A stretch of 64,000 nucleotides of DNA from Desulfosalsimonas propionicica (GTDB lineage: Bacteria > Desulfobacterota > Desulfobacteria > Desulfobacterales > Desulfosalsimonadaceae). Below the pieces are notes generated by a model, which was given only the letters and a program-made list of their open reading frames with translations, made no database searches and was not told the origin of the DNA. The stretch covers positions 1 through 64,000 of the forward strand of contig NZ_JACDUS010000010.1 of the NCBI RefSeq assembly GCF_013761005.1, in the 5' to 3' direction. The translations under genes were made by a program, and so were the position numbers. Below, in pieces: positions 44,020 through 52,016 of the stretch (the stretch's first letter is position 1; every line of letters starts with the position of its first letter).

Positions 44020-44697
44020 ATGCCCACAGCAGCCAGGGACATCCAAACCCGTTCCGTCTGGAATGAATTTCTGTCTTATAAAACCACCCTGGCCACAAAA
44101 AATCGCGACTACAGCCAGTGGCACAAAGGGCGCGAGAAATTTGCGGTGTGGACCGTGGGCATTGGCAATGAACAGGTCCGGTCACGCTTTGATGCGGCAA
44201 AGGCGTGGATGGAGCCCTTTCTTTTCTCCCCCTATTATCGCCAGCCCCATGTCACCCTTCTGGTATGCGGCTTTCTAACCCATAAACCGCGGTTCAGTGA
44301 TGATTACAGCAGCCAAAGCCTGCACCGCCATCTGCAGGATCTTTGGCAGCCGCGCATAGAGCCCTTTGAAATCTGCATCGGCGGCATGAACAGTTTTGCA
44401 GCAGCCCCGTTTCTGGAAGTCTTTGACACCCAGGGCGGACTGGCAAAAATCCGGCGCATTTTAACCAACAGCTTTTGTGAAGACCGGACAAGGGCTTATG
44501 TTCCGCACCTGACAATCGGCCTGTATGCCGGTGCGTTTAACACCCGGGATGTGGCCGAAAAAATGGCGGCGTTTCAGACAAAGGACCGGATTTCCTGCCT
44601 GGTGGACAAAATCACCCTGTCCACCTATTGGCCACTTGAAATCGCAGGCCCGCTCTCAGCCCAACAGGAAATCCAGCTCAAAACAGCCGGCAAATGA
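44020..44697 (+). CDS. 2H phosphoesterase (LigT-like) family protein
   Basis: The 225-aa product carries the two H-x-T motifs of the 2H superfamily: PHVTLLVCGF near residue 76 and PHLTIGLYAGAF near 167. Members hydrolyse or ligate 2',3'- or 2'-5'-linked phosphodiesters. The N-terminal ~60 residues (YKTTLATKNRDYSQWHKGRE) and SRFDAAKAWMEPFLFSPYYR are less conserved. The substrate may be an RNA end or cyclic nucleotide; context gives no hint beyond pairing with the 158-aa gene. The long-palindrome array begins ~100 bases after its stop. Confidence 0.75.
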   Translation: MPTAARDIQTRSVWNEFLSYKTTLATKNRDYSQWHKGREKFAVWTVGIGNEQVRSRFDAAKAWMEPFLFSPYYRQPHVTLLVCGFLTHKPRFSDDYSSQSLHRHLQDLWQPRIEPFEICIGGMNSFAAAPFLEVFDTQGGLAKIRRILTNSFCEDRTRAYVPHLTIGLYAGAFNTRDVAEKMAAFQTKDRISCLVDKITLSTYWPLEIAGPLSAQQEIQLKTAGK

Positions 44698-44797
44698 TCA
44701 AACCACCTCCGCGTCAGGCGTATGCGAAAACCCGCACAAGCTGATGATGCCGATGCTGCGATTGTCTCGACTCCCGCAGTGAAGGTGGTGGTTTTGA

Positions 44798-45002
44798 GGA
44801 AGGAAGCCCTGCGGCCGGGGCCGGTTTTTTCGCTCCTGAGCCTTTTTGCGGATTCAGCCAATGCCTTCGCCAAAATTTCAAAAACTCGGCCTCACGGCCT
44901 CAAACAGTTTGAAATTTTCCGGCTCCGGCATTGGCTGAATTTTCCCGCAAAAATTCTCAATGTCGCTTCAAAAACCCGCCCCCGCCCTTCGGGCTTCCTT
45001 GG
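44798..45002. repeat. Long palindrome type II, copy 1
   Basis: The left arm starts at GGAAGGAAGCCCTGCGGCC and the right arm ends at the complementary CCTTCGGGCTTCCTT. The inner arms GATTCAGCCAATGCC and GGCATTGGCTGAAT pair exactly. The core is AAATTTC-AAAAACTCGGCC-TCAC-GGCCTCAAACAGTTTGAAATTT. The whole could fold as one ~200-base imperfect hairpin. Confidence 0.85.
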
Positions 45003-45140
45003 AGCCCCACGCCCGAATTCGACAACTCTGTAAAACACCCTGGAAACCCCCTTTCGGCTTGACCAACTATTTAAGTATCAAAACCCAAAGGAACTCTTGG
45101 TAAAAACCAGTTGCTGAAACATCTTTCCAGAGCATCGGCC

Positions 45141-45335
45141 ATGAACCGGGGCGGGGGTGGTTTGTTTGACTGCATTGGCGCGGTTTCGGCATAAGATCGG
45201 ACCGGGGGCTTTGGCGCCCGGAATTTTAAACTGTCTGAGGGCGATCCGCCCGAGTTTTTAAAATTCCAGCCAAAGTCCCGGCCCAATCGCCGAAAGCACG
45301 CCGCAGACAAACAAATCACAACCGACCCGACACAT
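45141..45335. repeat. Long palindrome type I, copy 1
   Basis: The left arm begins ATGAACCGGGGCGGGGGTGG and the right arm ends with its diverged complement near CCGACCCGACACAT. The core is GGAATTTTAAACTGTCTGAG-GGCGATCCGCC-CGAGTTTTTAAAATTCC. This copy's right arm is a little more diverged (AAATCACAACC) than copies 2 and 3. Confidence 0.85.
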
Positions 45336-45424
45336 GCGAAAACCGGAACAAGCTGATTATGCCTTGGTTATGCCAATGTTGCGGCTGTGACTCTTTCCGG
45401 GTTAAAGATGGTGGTGGCTGGGGG

Positions 45425-45630
45425 GAAGAAAGCCCTGCGGCCGGGGCCGGTTTTTTCGCTCCTGAGCCTTTTTGCGGATTCAGCCAATGCCTTCGCCGAA
45501 ATTTCAAAAACTCGGCCTCACGGCCTCAAACAGTTTGAAATTTTCCGGCTCCGGCATTGGCTGAATTTTTCCGCAAAAATTCTCAATGTCGCTTCAAAAA
45601 CCCGCCCCCGCCCTTCGGCCTTCCTTGGGG
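45425..45630. repeat. Long palindrome type II, copy 2
   Basis: It is nearly identical to copy 1 over the arms and core (for example GCGGATTCAGCCAATGCC and GGCATTGGCTGAAT). The differences are a few substitutions such as AAATTTC context CGCCGAAATTTC versus CGCCAAAATTTC. It follows type I copy 1 directly, forming one I+II module. Confidence 0.85.
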
Positions 45631-45765
45631 AACCTCTCACAAATGCGATACCCCCTTAAAACACATTAGAAACACCCTTCCAGATCATCAACCCTGCATC
45701 GATTCAAATTTAGAGGACTTCCCGGGAAAAAACAGTTGCTGGCACATATTTCCAGAGCGCTGGCC

Positions 45766-45959
45766 ATGAACCGGGGCGGGGGTGGTTTGTTTGACTGCAT
45801 TGGCGCGGTTTCGGCAAAAGATTGGGCCGGGGCTTTGGCGCCCGGAATTTTAAACTGTCTGAGGGCGATCCGCCCGAGTTTTTAAAATTCCAGCCAAAGT
45901 CCCGGCCCAATCGCCGAAAGCACGCCGCAGACAAACAAACCACCCCCGCCCCGGTTCAT
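45766..45959. repeat. Long palindrome type I, copy 2
   Basis: This is the best-preserved copy. The outer arms ATGAACCGGGGCGGGGGTGG and CCACCCCCGCCCCGGTTCAT are exact complements over 20 bases, and pairing continues through GGTTTGTTTG, TTTCGGC, GATTGGGCCGGG and CTTTGGC to the core. It is followed by a type II lead-in that stops before the Fe-S gene. Confidence 0.88.
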
Positions 45960-46060
45960 GCGAAAACCCGCAAAACCTGATGATGCCGATGCTGCAGCTA
46001 TCACGGCTCCGGTGATAAAAGTCGTGGTTTGCGGATAAAAAGCCCCTTTCCAGGCAGAAA

Positions 46061-47122
46061 TCAGATCTTGCCACGCTCCTTAGCAATGCGCATATAGGTT
46101 TCCATGCCGGATTCCGGAGGCAGGTAAAGATTGTCCTCGGATTTTTTCTTTAAGGCCATGGCATCCGTGGGGCAGGTGGTCACGCACAAACCGCAGCCGA
46201 TGCAGCGGTTTTCCACCACATGCGCTTTTTCATCAACCATGGAAATGGCATCCATCTGGCAGCGTTCCACGCAGGTCTCGCACCCCACGCAGACCTCTTC
46301 ATCAACTTCGGCAAAATAGTTGCTCTTGACCGCTTCTGCCGGGCTATCCTGGAGTTTTAACGACCGGAGCATGCCGCAGCAGCAGCCGCAGCAGGAGCAC
46401 ATGCCGCCCACACTCTGGGAGTTAAACGGCTGCATCACAAGGCCGGCCTCATCATTTTTGGCAATGATCTGTTTGGCTTCTTCCTTTTCAATATAGCGGC
46501 CCATGCCGTTGTCCACATAATAGGCCGCGTGGGAGCCGAACAGAAAACAGGTTTCCAGGGGCTTGTCGCACGCCTGGTCGATTTGGGCCGCAGAGGTCCG
46601 GCAGATGCACGGGGCCACGGCAATGGTCTTCTGGTTGTCGATGATTGTCATGGCGTCTTCATAGGCGGCAATGGGCCATTCAGATACGATTTCCCGGTTG
46701 ATGGGGATGGTGCGCATCACCGGGGTGGACCATTGCTGAAAAGTCTTGCCCAGGGCCTGCTGATAATAAGTTTCAAGCTCTTCTGCGAGCTCTCGGTTCA
46801 CACGGTTTAACTGAAACTCATAAATGCCCACCACAAAGGGCACGGCTGAATACCTGACCCGGTCGCCCTTTTTATGCCGGAACAACAGGCCCCGGGAAGC
46901 CATGTCCTCGAGATGGGATGCAGTCTGGTCTTCGGGCAGTTCCAGGCGCCTGGCCACGCTTTGCGGGTCTTCGAGCATGGGGGTGAGCATCAGAAACATC
47001 CGGGCGTCTTCCTCGGTGAAAAGCTGCTTTAAAATGCTGATTTCCACGCTGTTTTGCGTGGCCGGAAAACCCGTTCCCAGGTCGTCGAGCCGCTGGCGCA
47101 ATTGTTCGTATACCTCACTCAT
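46061..47122 (-). CDS. Winged-helix and 4Fe-4S ferredoxin domain protein
   Basis: The 353-aa product has an N-terminal winged-helix-like region (residues ~25-95: EISILKQLFTEEDARMFLML, DPQSVARRLELPEDQTASHL, GLLFRHKKGDRVRYSAVP). A middle part has Cys residues in IAVAPCICRTSAAQIDQACD and the dense cluster MCSCCGCCCGML. The C-terminal 2x[4Fe-4S] ferredoxin has CVGCETCVERCQ and CIGCGLCVTTCP. Similar proteins are common in sulfate reducers and may couple electron transfer to another process; no partner is evident. The GGAGG before the ATG supports the start. The palindrome array lies just downstream. Confidence 0.88.
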   Translation of the reverse strand: MSEVYEQLRQRLDDLGTGFPATQNSVEISILKQLFTEEDARMFLMLTPMLEDPQSVARRLELPEDQTASHLEDMASRGLLFRHKKGDRVRYSAVPFVVGIYEFQLNRVNRELAEELETYYQQALGKTFQQWSTPVMRTIPINREIVSEWPIAAYEDAMTIIDNQKTIAVAPCICRTSAAQIDQACDKPLETCFLFGSHAAYYVDNGMGRYIEKEEAKQIIAKNDEAGLVMQPFNSQSVGGMCSCCGCCCGMLRSLKLQDSPAEAVKSNYFAEVDEEVCVGCETCVERCQMDAISMVDEKAHVVENRCIGCGLCVTTCPTDAMALKKKSEDNLYLPPESGMETYMRIAKERGKI

Positions 47123-47295
47123 GGGGCCTCCTCAAAGGTTCAATGTTCGATGTTCGATGCTGCAGGGATGAAAACGGTTTTGATTTATGACTTTATTTTT
47201 GATCGCCAGGGTTGTCAACGAAAATAAAACGACCGTTCGTTATTTTAAACCAGCTTTTGATTCAATGGCGACATGCGGCCTTTGGCAGACAAAGG

Positions 47296-48036
47296 CTATG
47301 CCTGAAGGGATTTCCAGTCCCAAACGGGTGCATCAGGATTTTCCGGGGTCCACGACCAGGGCCAGCCCAAAGGCAGGGGGGTGCAAAAGGTCATGCGCTG
47401 TTTTTGGGTGGGATGATCAAAGGCAAGTTTTCGGGCAAACAGGGCCAGTTGTTTTTGCGGCATGGGATCTGCCGCACCATAGCGCAGATCCCCCATGACC
47501 GGAAACCCCAGATGGGCCAGCTGAGCCCGGATTTGGTGGTGACGGCCCGTGTCCAGTTCGATTTCCAGAAGAGTCTTGTTTTCGGCGGTACTCAGCACCC
47601 GGTAGGAAAGCCGGGCCTCCTGGCTCTTTGCAGTGGAGGCGGCCACAATGCGGCTGGTGGGGCCTTTTCGCACCATATTATTGACCAGGTCCCCGCCCCT
47701 GCCGGGAACCACCCCATGGACCACAGCCAGGTATTGCTTTTCCACCCGGCCCGTGCGAAACTGACGGCCCAGGCGGGAGGCGGCCTTGGAAGTGCGGGCA
47801 AACACCACCACCCCGGCCACCGGCCGGTCCAGGCGGTGAACCAGGGCCAGAAACACGTTTCCGGGTTTTTCATACCGGATCCTGATATATTCCCGGGCCA
47901 GGTCCAACAGGCAGACATCGCCTGTGCAATCGCCTTGTATCAGCAGCCCGGATGGTTTATAGACCACCAGCAGGTGATTGTCTTCGTAAAACACCGGCCA
48001 TTTGGCCGTGTTGATAAAACCGGGATCAATGTTCAT
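47296..48036 (-). CDS. RluA family pseudouridine synthase
   Basis: The 246-aa product isomerises uridine to pseudouridine in rRNA or tRNA. The catalytic Asp lies in ALVHRLDRPVAGVVVFART near residue 70, preceded by VVYKPSGLLIQGD and followed by KQYLAVVHGVVP. Late motifs are LLEIELDTGRHHQIRAQLAHLG-like and PVMGDLRYGA. It lacks an N-terminal S4 domain. The upstream leader has short TTCAGG repeats (about 48037-48055). The RsmG fusion is divergent. Confidence 0.92.
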   Translation of the reverse strand: MNIDPGFINTAKWPVFYEDNHLLVVYKPSGLLIQGDCTGDVCLLDLAREYIRIRYEKPGNVFLALVHRLDRPVAGVVVFARTSKAASRLGRQFRTGRVEKQYLAVVHGVVPGRGGDLVNNMVRKGPTSRIVAASTAKSQEARLSYRVLSTAENKTLLEIELDTGRHHQIRAQLAHLGFPVMGDLRYGAADPMPQKQLALFARKLAFDHPTQKQRMTFCTPLPLGWPWSWTPENPDAPVWDWKSLQA

Positions 48037-48077
48037 GATTCAGGGTTCAGGATTAGTGGTAACTGATTAAAAAAAAA

Positions 48078-49550
48078 ATGAATAATAACTCGTTTCAAAA
48101 AAAGCCGGAAAGCAAAGCCCCGGGTCCCAAAGACATGGACCGGATTCTGCAAAGCTGCGGCATCGCACTTTCTCCGGACCGGATCGACCTGTTATGGCAA
48201 TACCACAACCGGCTGCGCCAGGCCAACCCGGAATTGAATCTCACCCGGATTCACCGGTTTGAAAACATGGTGATCAAACTTTATGCAGACTCGATTCTGC
48301 CCGGAGAGCTCACCGCCCTTCCCTCGCCCCTGCTGGACCTTGGCACGGGCCCGGGCATGCCGGGAATCCCACTAAAAATCGCTTTTCCGGACACAGAAAT
48401 CGTGCTGGCCGAAACCCGGCAGAACCGGGTGGTGTTTCTGGAGCAGACCATTTCCTCGCTCGGTCTTTCCGGCATCCGGGTATACGGTCATGCCGTGACC
48501 CCGTCATTTGAGCAGATGTTTGCCGGCGTAATCACCCGGGCAGTGGAGCATATGGACAAAACCCTGCACCGGATTCAGGGCTGCGTGAAAACCGGCGGCC
48601 TTGTGATTTTCATGAAGGGCCCGGGGTGCGCAGATGAAATAGCGGCCGCACAGCAGGCCTTTTCCTACAGCTTTGAACTGCGGCAGGACAAGGCCTACAG
48701 CATCGGCAACACCCCGAATCAAAGACGCCTGGTAATATTTGAACGCACAGACGCACCCCCGGCCCGCCGCAGACAGCAGGCTGCGGAAAAGCACCGGATC
48801 CGCGACATCCAAAGCGCGCAAAACACCACATACAAGGATCTGAAAAAACTGCTGACCGCAAAGGGCATGAAAAAGCAAAACCAGGCCCTTGTGTCCGGGG
48901 CAAAGCAGATCACAGACATTATTGCCCAATGCAGCGGCAAATGCCTGGCCTGGATTTCCGGGTCTGAAAACCAGCCGCCCCCGGAAAATCTGGCCAGCCG
49001 GGCCGCCTGGTACCGGCTGGCTCCGGAACTGTTTGACACCCTGGACGTGCTTGGCACCCGCTCGCCCCTGCTGCTGGTGGAAATCCCTGTCATCATTCCG
49101 TGGCATCCCGGGGCCGGTCTGCCCCCGGGATGTACGGTTCTGGTGCCCTTTCAGGATCCGGAAAACGTGGGCGCAGTAATCCGGTCGGCCGTGGCTTTTG
49201 GCGCGGAAAACATCGTGCTGCTGGCCGAAGCCGCCCATCCCTTCCACCCCCGGGCCATTCGGGCCTCCGGTGGTGTGGTGATGCATGCCAATCTCATGCA
49301 GGGCCCGCCCATCGGCGAACTGCCAACAGATCTGCCCGTGGTGGCCCTTTCCATGAGCGGCACGCCCGTCTTTGAATTTGCGTTTCCCCAATCCTTTGCC
49401 CTGCTGCCGGGCATGGAAGGCCCGGGCCTGCCCAGGGGGCTGAAAAAAAACGCGGTTTCCATTCCCATGAGCCCAAAGGTGGAATCGCTCAATGCCGCGG
49501 CCGCCGCAGCCATTGCCCTTTACACCTGGTCGCAGACAAGGCGTATATAA
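48078..49550 (+). CDS. RsmG-SPOUT fusion: 16S rRNA methyltransferase plus TrmH-like domain
   Basis: The 490-aa product joins two methyltransferases. Residues ~19-223 match RsmG (16S rRNA G527 N7 methyltransferase): NLTRIHRFENMVIKLYADSI and the SAM motif LLDLGTGPGMPGIPLK (85-100), then VITRAVEHMDKTL. A linker (224-255) leads to residues ~256-486, which match a TrmH/SpoU SPOUT domain: DPENVGAVIRSAVAFGAENI (360-379), LLPGMEGPGLP (442-452) and SIPMSPKVESLNAAAAAAI (461-479). No stop or frameshift is seen at the joint. Known RsmG proteins are ~200 aa and single-domain. The SPOUT target is unknown. YgiQ follows with no gap. Confidence 0.88.
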   Translation: MNNNSFQKKPESKAPGPKDMDRILQSCGIALSPDRIDLLWQYHNRLRQANPELNLTRIHRFENMVIKLYADSILPGELTALPSPLLDLGTGPGMPGIPLKIAFPDTEIVLAETRQNRVVFLEQTISSLGLSGIRVYGHAVTPSFEQMFAGVITRAVEHMDKTLHRIQGCVKTGGLVIFMKGPGCADEIAAAQQAFSYSFELRQDKAYSIGNTPNQRRLVIFERTDAPPARRRQQAAEKHRIRDIQSAQNTTYKDLKKLLTAKGMKKQNQALVSGAKQITDIIAQCSGKCLAWISGSENQPPPENLASRAAWYRLAPELFDTLDVLGTRSPLLLVEIPVIIPWHPGAGLPPGCTVLVPFQDPENVGAVIRSAVAFGAENIVLLAEAAHPFHPRAIRASGGVVMHANLMQGPPIGELPTDLPVVALSMSGTPVFEFAFPQSFALLPGMEGPGLPRGLKKNAVSIPMSPKVESLNAAAAAAIALYTWSQTRRI

Positions 49551-51266
49551 ATGTTTCCACCAGCCACCAAAAAACAGATGCAGGACATGGGCTGGGACGG
49601 CCTGGATGTGATCCTGGTCACCGGGGACGCTTATGTGGATGTGCCGCACATGGGCGCTGCCGTTATTGCCAACGTGCTCATGGACGCGGGTTTCCGCACC
49701 GGGGTGATCGCCCAGCCGGACATGGACGATGGCGCTGATATTGCCCGCCTGGGCGAGCCGGAACTGTTCTGGGGCGTGACCGGCGGGTGCATGGACTCCA
49801 TGGTGGCCAATTACACGGCTTCGGGCAAAAAACGCAAAAGCGACGATCTGACCGCGGGCGGACAAAACACCCGTCGGCCGGACCGGGCGGTGATCGCCTA
49901 CACCAACCTGATCCGCAGGCATTTCAAAAATACCCGGCCCATTGTGCTCGGCGGGATGGAAGCCAGCCTGCGCCGGATTTCCCATTACGATTTTAAAACC
50001 AACAAAGTGCGCAGAAGCATCCTGTTTGATGCCAAGGCCGATGTGCTGGTCTACGGCATGGGGGAAAAAACCGTAACAGAACTTGCCCGCCGCCTTCAAA
50101 ACGGACAGGACTTCACAGACCTGCGGGGCATATGCTATGCCGCAGCCCAAAAGCCCGAAGGATTTCTTGAACTGCCCTCCCATGCCAGGGCCGCCGCAGA
50201 CAAGGACGCCTTTGTGGAAATGTTTGCCGGATTTTACAAAAACACTGATCCTGTCAAGGCCCGCGGTCTCTGCCAGCTCCAGGACACCCGCTACCTTGTG
50301 TGCAACCCCCCGCAACTGCCCCTGATCCAACAGGAGATAGACCGCATCCATGAACTCGGCTACAGGCGCCGGGCCCATCCCGTGCACGCGGAACAGGGCA
50401 AGGTGCGGGCGCTTGACACCATCGCATTTTCCATTATCTCCCATAGGGGATGCTACGGGGAATGCCACTTCTGCGCCATTACCGCGCTTCAGGGAAAAAC
50501 CGTGATCAGCCGCAGCCGGCCGTCCATCCTCAGAGAGGCCGAAAGCCTGGCCCGGCACCCGGATTTTAAGGGCGTGATTTCAGACGTAGGCGGACCCACT
50601 GCCAACATGTATGCAATCGAGTGCCGGAAAAAGGCAACCCACGGGGCCTGCATCCGAAAAAGATGCCTGGGCGACCGGGTCTGCCCGGAACTGGCCGTGG
50701 ACCACGGACCCCAGATCCGGCTGTTAAAGGATTTGCGCAAAATTTCCGGTATCAAACACGTGTTTATCGGCTCGGGCATCCGCCATGACCTCATCCTTGC
50801 CGATTCCCAAAACGGGCAGGCCTACCTGGAGCAGATCATTTCCCATCATGTTTCCGGCCAGCTCAAAATCGCCCCTGAACACAGCGAAAATCATCTGCTC
50901 GCGCTCATGGGAAAACCCGATATTGACATCACCCGGCAGTTTATCCGCCGCTTTCGCAAAACCGCCCAACGCCTGGGCAGGAAATATTATCTCACCGGCT
51001 ATTTCCTGGCCGCCTACCCGGGGTCCACGCAAAAGGACATGGAAGCAGTAAAGGACTTCTGCACCCGGGAAATGGGCTTTGCCCCGGAACAGGTCCAGAT
51101 CTTCACCCCGGTTCCGGCCACCGTGGCCACACTCATGTACTGGACAAAAAAAACATGGCCCGGCAAAAACCCCCTTTTCGTGGAAACCGACCCCCGCCGC
51201 AAACAGGCCCAAAAACAAATCCTCACCCCGGCAGCCCGCACGGCCAAACCCAAAAAACCACAATAA
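49551..51266 (+). CDS. YgiQ family radical SAM protein
   Basis: The 571-aa product begins right after the stop of the RsmG fusion. It has an N-terminal B12-binding-like domain (VILVTGDAYVDVPHMGAAVI, then GGMEASLRRISHYDF) and a radical SAM core with the cluster motif CYGECHFC near residue 305 (ISHRGCYGECHFCAI). Later blocks are DVGGPTANMYAIEC, KIAPEHSENHLLALMGKP and AAYPGSTQKDMEA. The C-terminus is basic and Pro/Lys-rich. YgiQ proteins are widespread but the reaction is not established. It probably forms an operon with the fusion gene. Confidence 0.93.
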   Translation: MFPPATKKQMQDMGWDGLDVILVTGDAYVDVPHMGAAVIANVLMDAGFRTGVIAQPDMDDGADIARLGEPELFWGVTGGCMDSMVANYTASGKKRKSDDLTAGGQNTRRPDRAVIAYTNLIRRHFKNTRPIVLGGMEASLRRISHYDFKTNKVRRSILFDAKADVLVYGMGEKTVTELARRLQNGQDFTDLRGICYAAAQKPEGFLELPSHARAAADKDAFVEMFAGFYKNTDPVKARGLCQLQDTRYLVCNPPQLPLIQQEIDRIHELGYRRRAHPVHAEQGKVRALDTIAFSIISHRGCYGECHFCAITALQGKTVISRSRPSILREAESLARHPDFKGVISDVGGPTANMYAIECRKKATHGACIRKRCLGDRVCPELAVDHGPQIRLLKDLRKISGIKHVFIGSGIRHDLILADSQNGQAYLEQIISHHVSGQLKIAPEHSENHLLALMGKPDIDITRQFIRRFRKTAQRLGRKYYLTGYFLAAYPGSTQKDMEAVKDFCTREMGFAPEQVQIFTPVPATVATLMYWTKKTWPGKNPLFVETDPRRKQAQKQILTPAARTAKPKKPQ

Positions 51267-51288
51267 AAGCACCTTTTCAACTCCCTTC

Positions 51289-51347
51289 TTGACAAACCCG
51301 ATGGTTTGGGTAAAACTTGGCTGAAAGCATGTAAGTAAGTTTTACTT
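51289..51347 (+). promoter_or_regulatory. Promoter and inverted repeats before the TetR operon
   Basis: TTGACA at 51289-51294 is followed after 16 bases by TAAAAC. TAAAACTT (51311-51318) and AAGTTTTA (51337-51344) form an inverted repeat with an 18-base spacer. A second, overlapping one is AAGTAA-GTT-TTACTT (51333-51347). These are candidate operators for the regulator at 51381. Confidence 0.45.
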
Positions 51348-51380
51348 TATTTTGTCATTCACCTCTAAAGCCGGGCAGAC

Positions 51381-52016
51381 ATGGACATACAGGAACCTCC
51401 CCGGCAGGTGCCGCCCGGGCAAATCAAGATTGAAAATGCCCTTCGCACCCTGCTGGAGCAAAAGGATTTCAACTCCATTACCACCGCGGAAATCGCCCGC
51501 ACCTCAGGGGTTAACGAGGCGCTGATCTATCGCTATTTCAAAGACAAGCGGGGCCTTCTCCACCAGGTGCTGGCAAATGACCTCAAACGGTTTGTCTACC
51601 AGATCCGGGTGGAAATCGACCGCCGGAGCGGGGCGCTGGAAAAACTGCGCCTGATGATCCGGCTGCATTTCTATTATTACGCGGAAAACCGGATATTTGC
51701 CAAAATCCTGCTGTTGGAGGTCAGAAATTACCCGGCCTATTATGAAAGCGAGACCTACAAAATCGTCCAGGATTACAGCAAAATGATCCTGAAAATAATC
51801 CAGACAGGGGTCAGAAACGGCGAGATCAAACAGCATATCGACCCTCATCCCATCCGTCAGGCCATTTTGGGCGGAATCGAGCACATGTGTCTGCCGGGCG
51901 TGATCTTCGGGGGCCATATTCCCGCAGACCAGTATGCAGACGATTTGTTTGAAATCATTGCCAAAGGCATTGCAAACAAATCTGCAACCGCATCAATTCA
52001 TCACAAGGAGGCATGA
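51381..52016 (+). CDS. TetR/AcrR family regulator
   Basis: The 211-aa repressor has an N-terminal HTH in FNSITTAEIARTSGVNEALIYRYFKDKRGLL (residues ~34-65; shown in parts) and a long helical C-terminal domain with HFYYYAENRIFAKILLLEVR. This C-terminal pattern resembles fatty-acid-responsive TetR proteins. It overlaps the next gene (SDR) by four bases and is followed by thiolase and DUF35 genes, so it probably controls acyl-CoA metabolism and its own synthesis. The ligand may be an acyl-CoA, by inference. Confidence 0.88.
   Translation: MDIQEPPRQVPPGQIKIENALRTLLEQKDFNSITTAEIARTSGVNEALIYRYFKDKRGLLHQVLANDLKRFVYQIRVEIDRRSGALEKLRLMIRLHFYYYAENRIFAKILLLEVRNYPAYYESETYKIVQDYSKMILKIIQTGVRNGEIKQHIDPHPIRQAILGGIEHMCLPGVIFGGHIPADQYADDLFEIIAKGIANKSATASIHHKEA

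Larger units (their letters stand above)
44698..46060. repeat. Array of four long imperfect palindromes (type II, I, II, I)
   Basis: This 1.36-kb gap is built from four large palindromes: type II at 44798-45002, type I at 45141-45335, type II at 45425-45630 and type I at 45766-45959. Each type II unit is preceded by a related lead-in (ATGCGAAAACC.G.ACAAGCTGAT and following), and another lead-in follows the last type I unit up to about 46035. Type I units share a ~60-base flank before the left arm. The open frames inside are by-products of the repeats. Confidence 0.85.

Noticed and set aside
45071-45943. Repeated minus-strand frames of ~80 aa (C-L-S-A-A-C-F-R-R-L-G-R-D-F-G-W type) and plus-strand frames of ~90 aa in the palindrome arrays
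   Set aside because: They are translations of the palindromic repeats, occur in every copy at the same place, have no ribosome sites and change with the DNA rather than with codon constraint.
44698-46060. Interpretation of the palindromes as ordinary terminators
   Set aside because: They are ~200 bp, lack T-runs after the stem, and recur as near-identical copies in two places, so a repeat-element reading fits better.
48504-50558. 684-codon open frame on the minus strand
   Set aside because: It lies opposite the well-supported RsmG-SPOUT and YgiQ genes; long antisense frames are expected in GC-rich coding DNA. Its composition (Gly/His/Pro-rich) is typical of a shadow.
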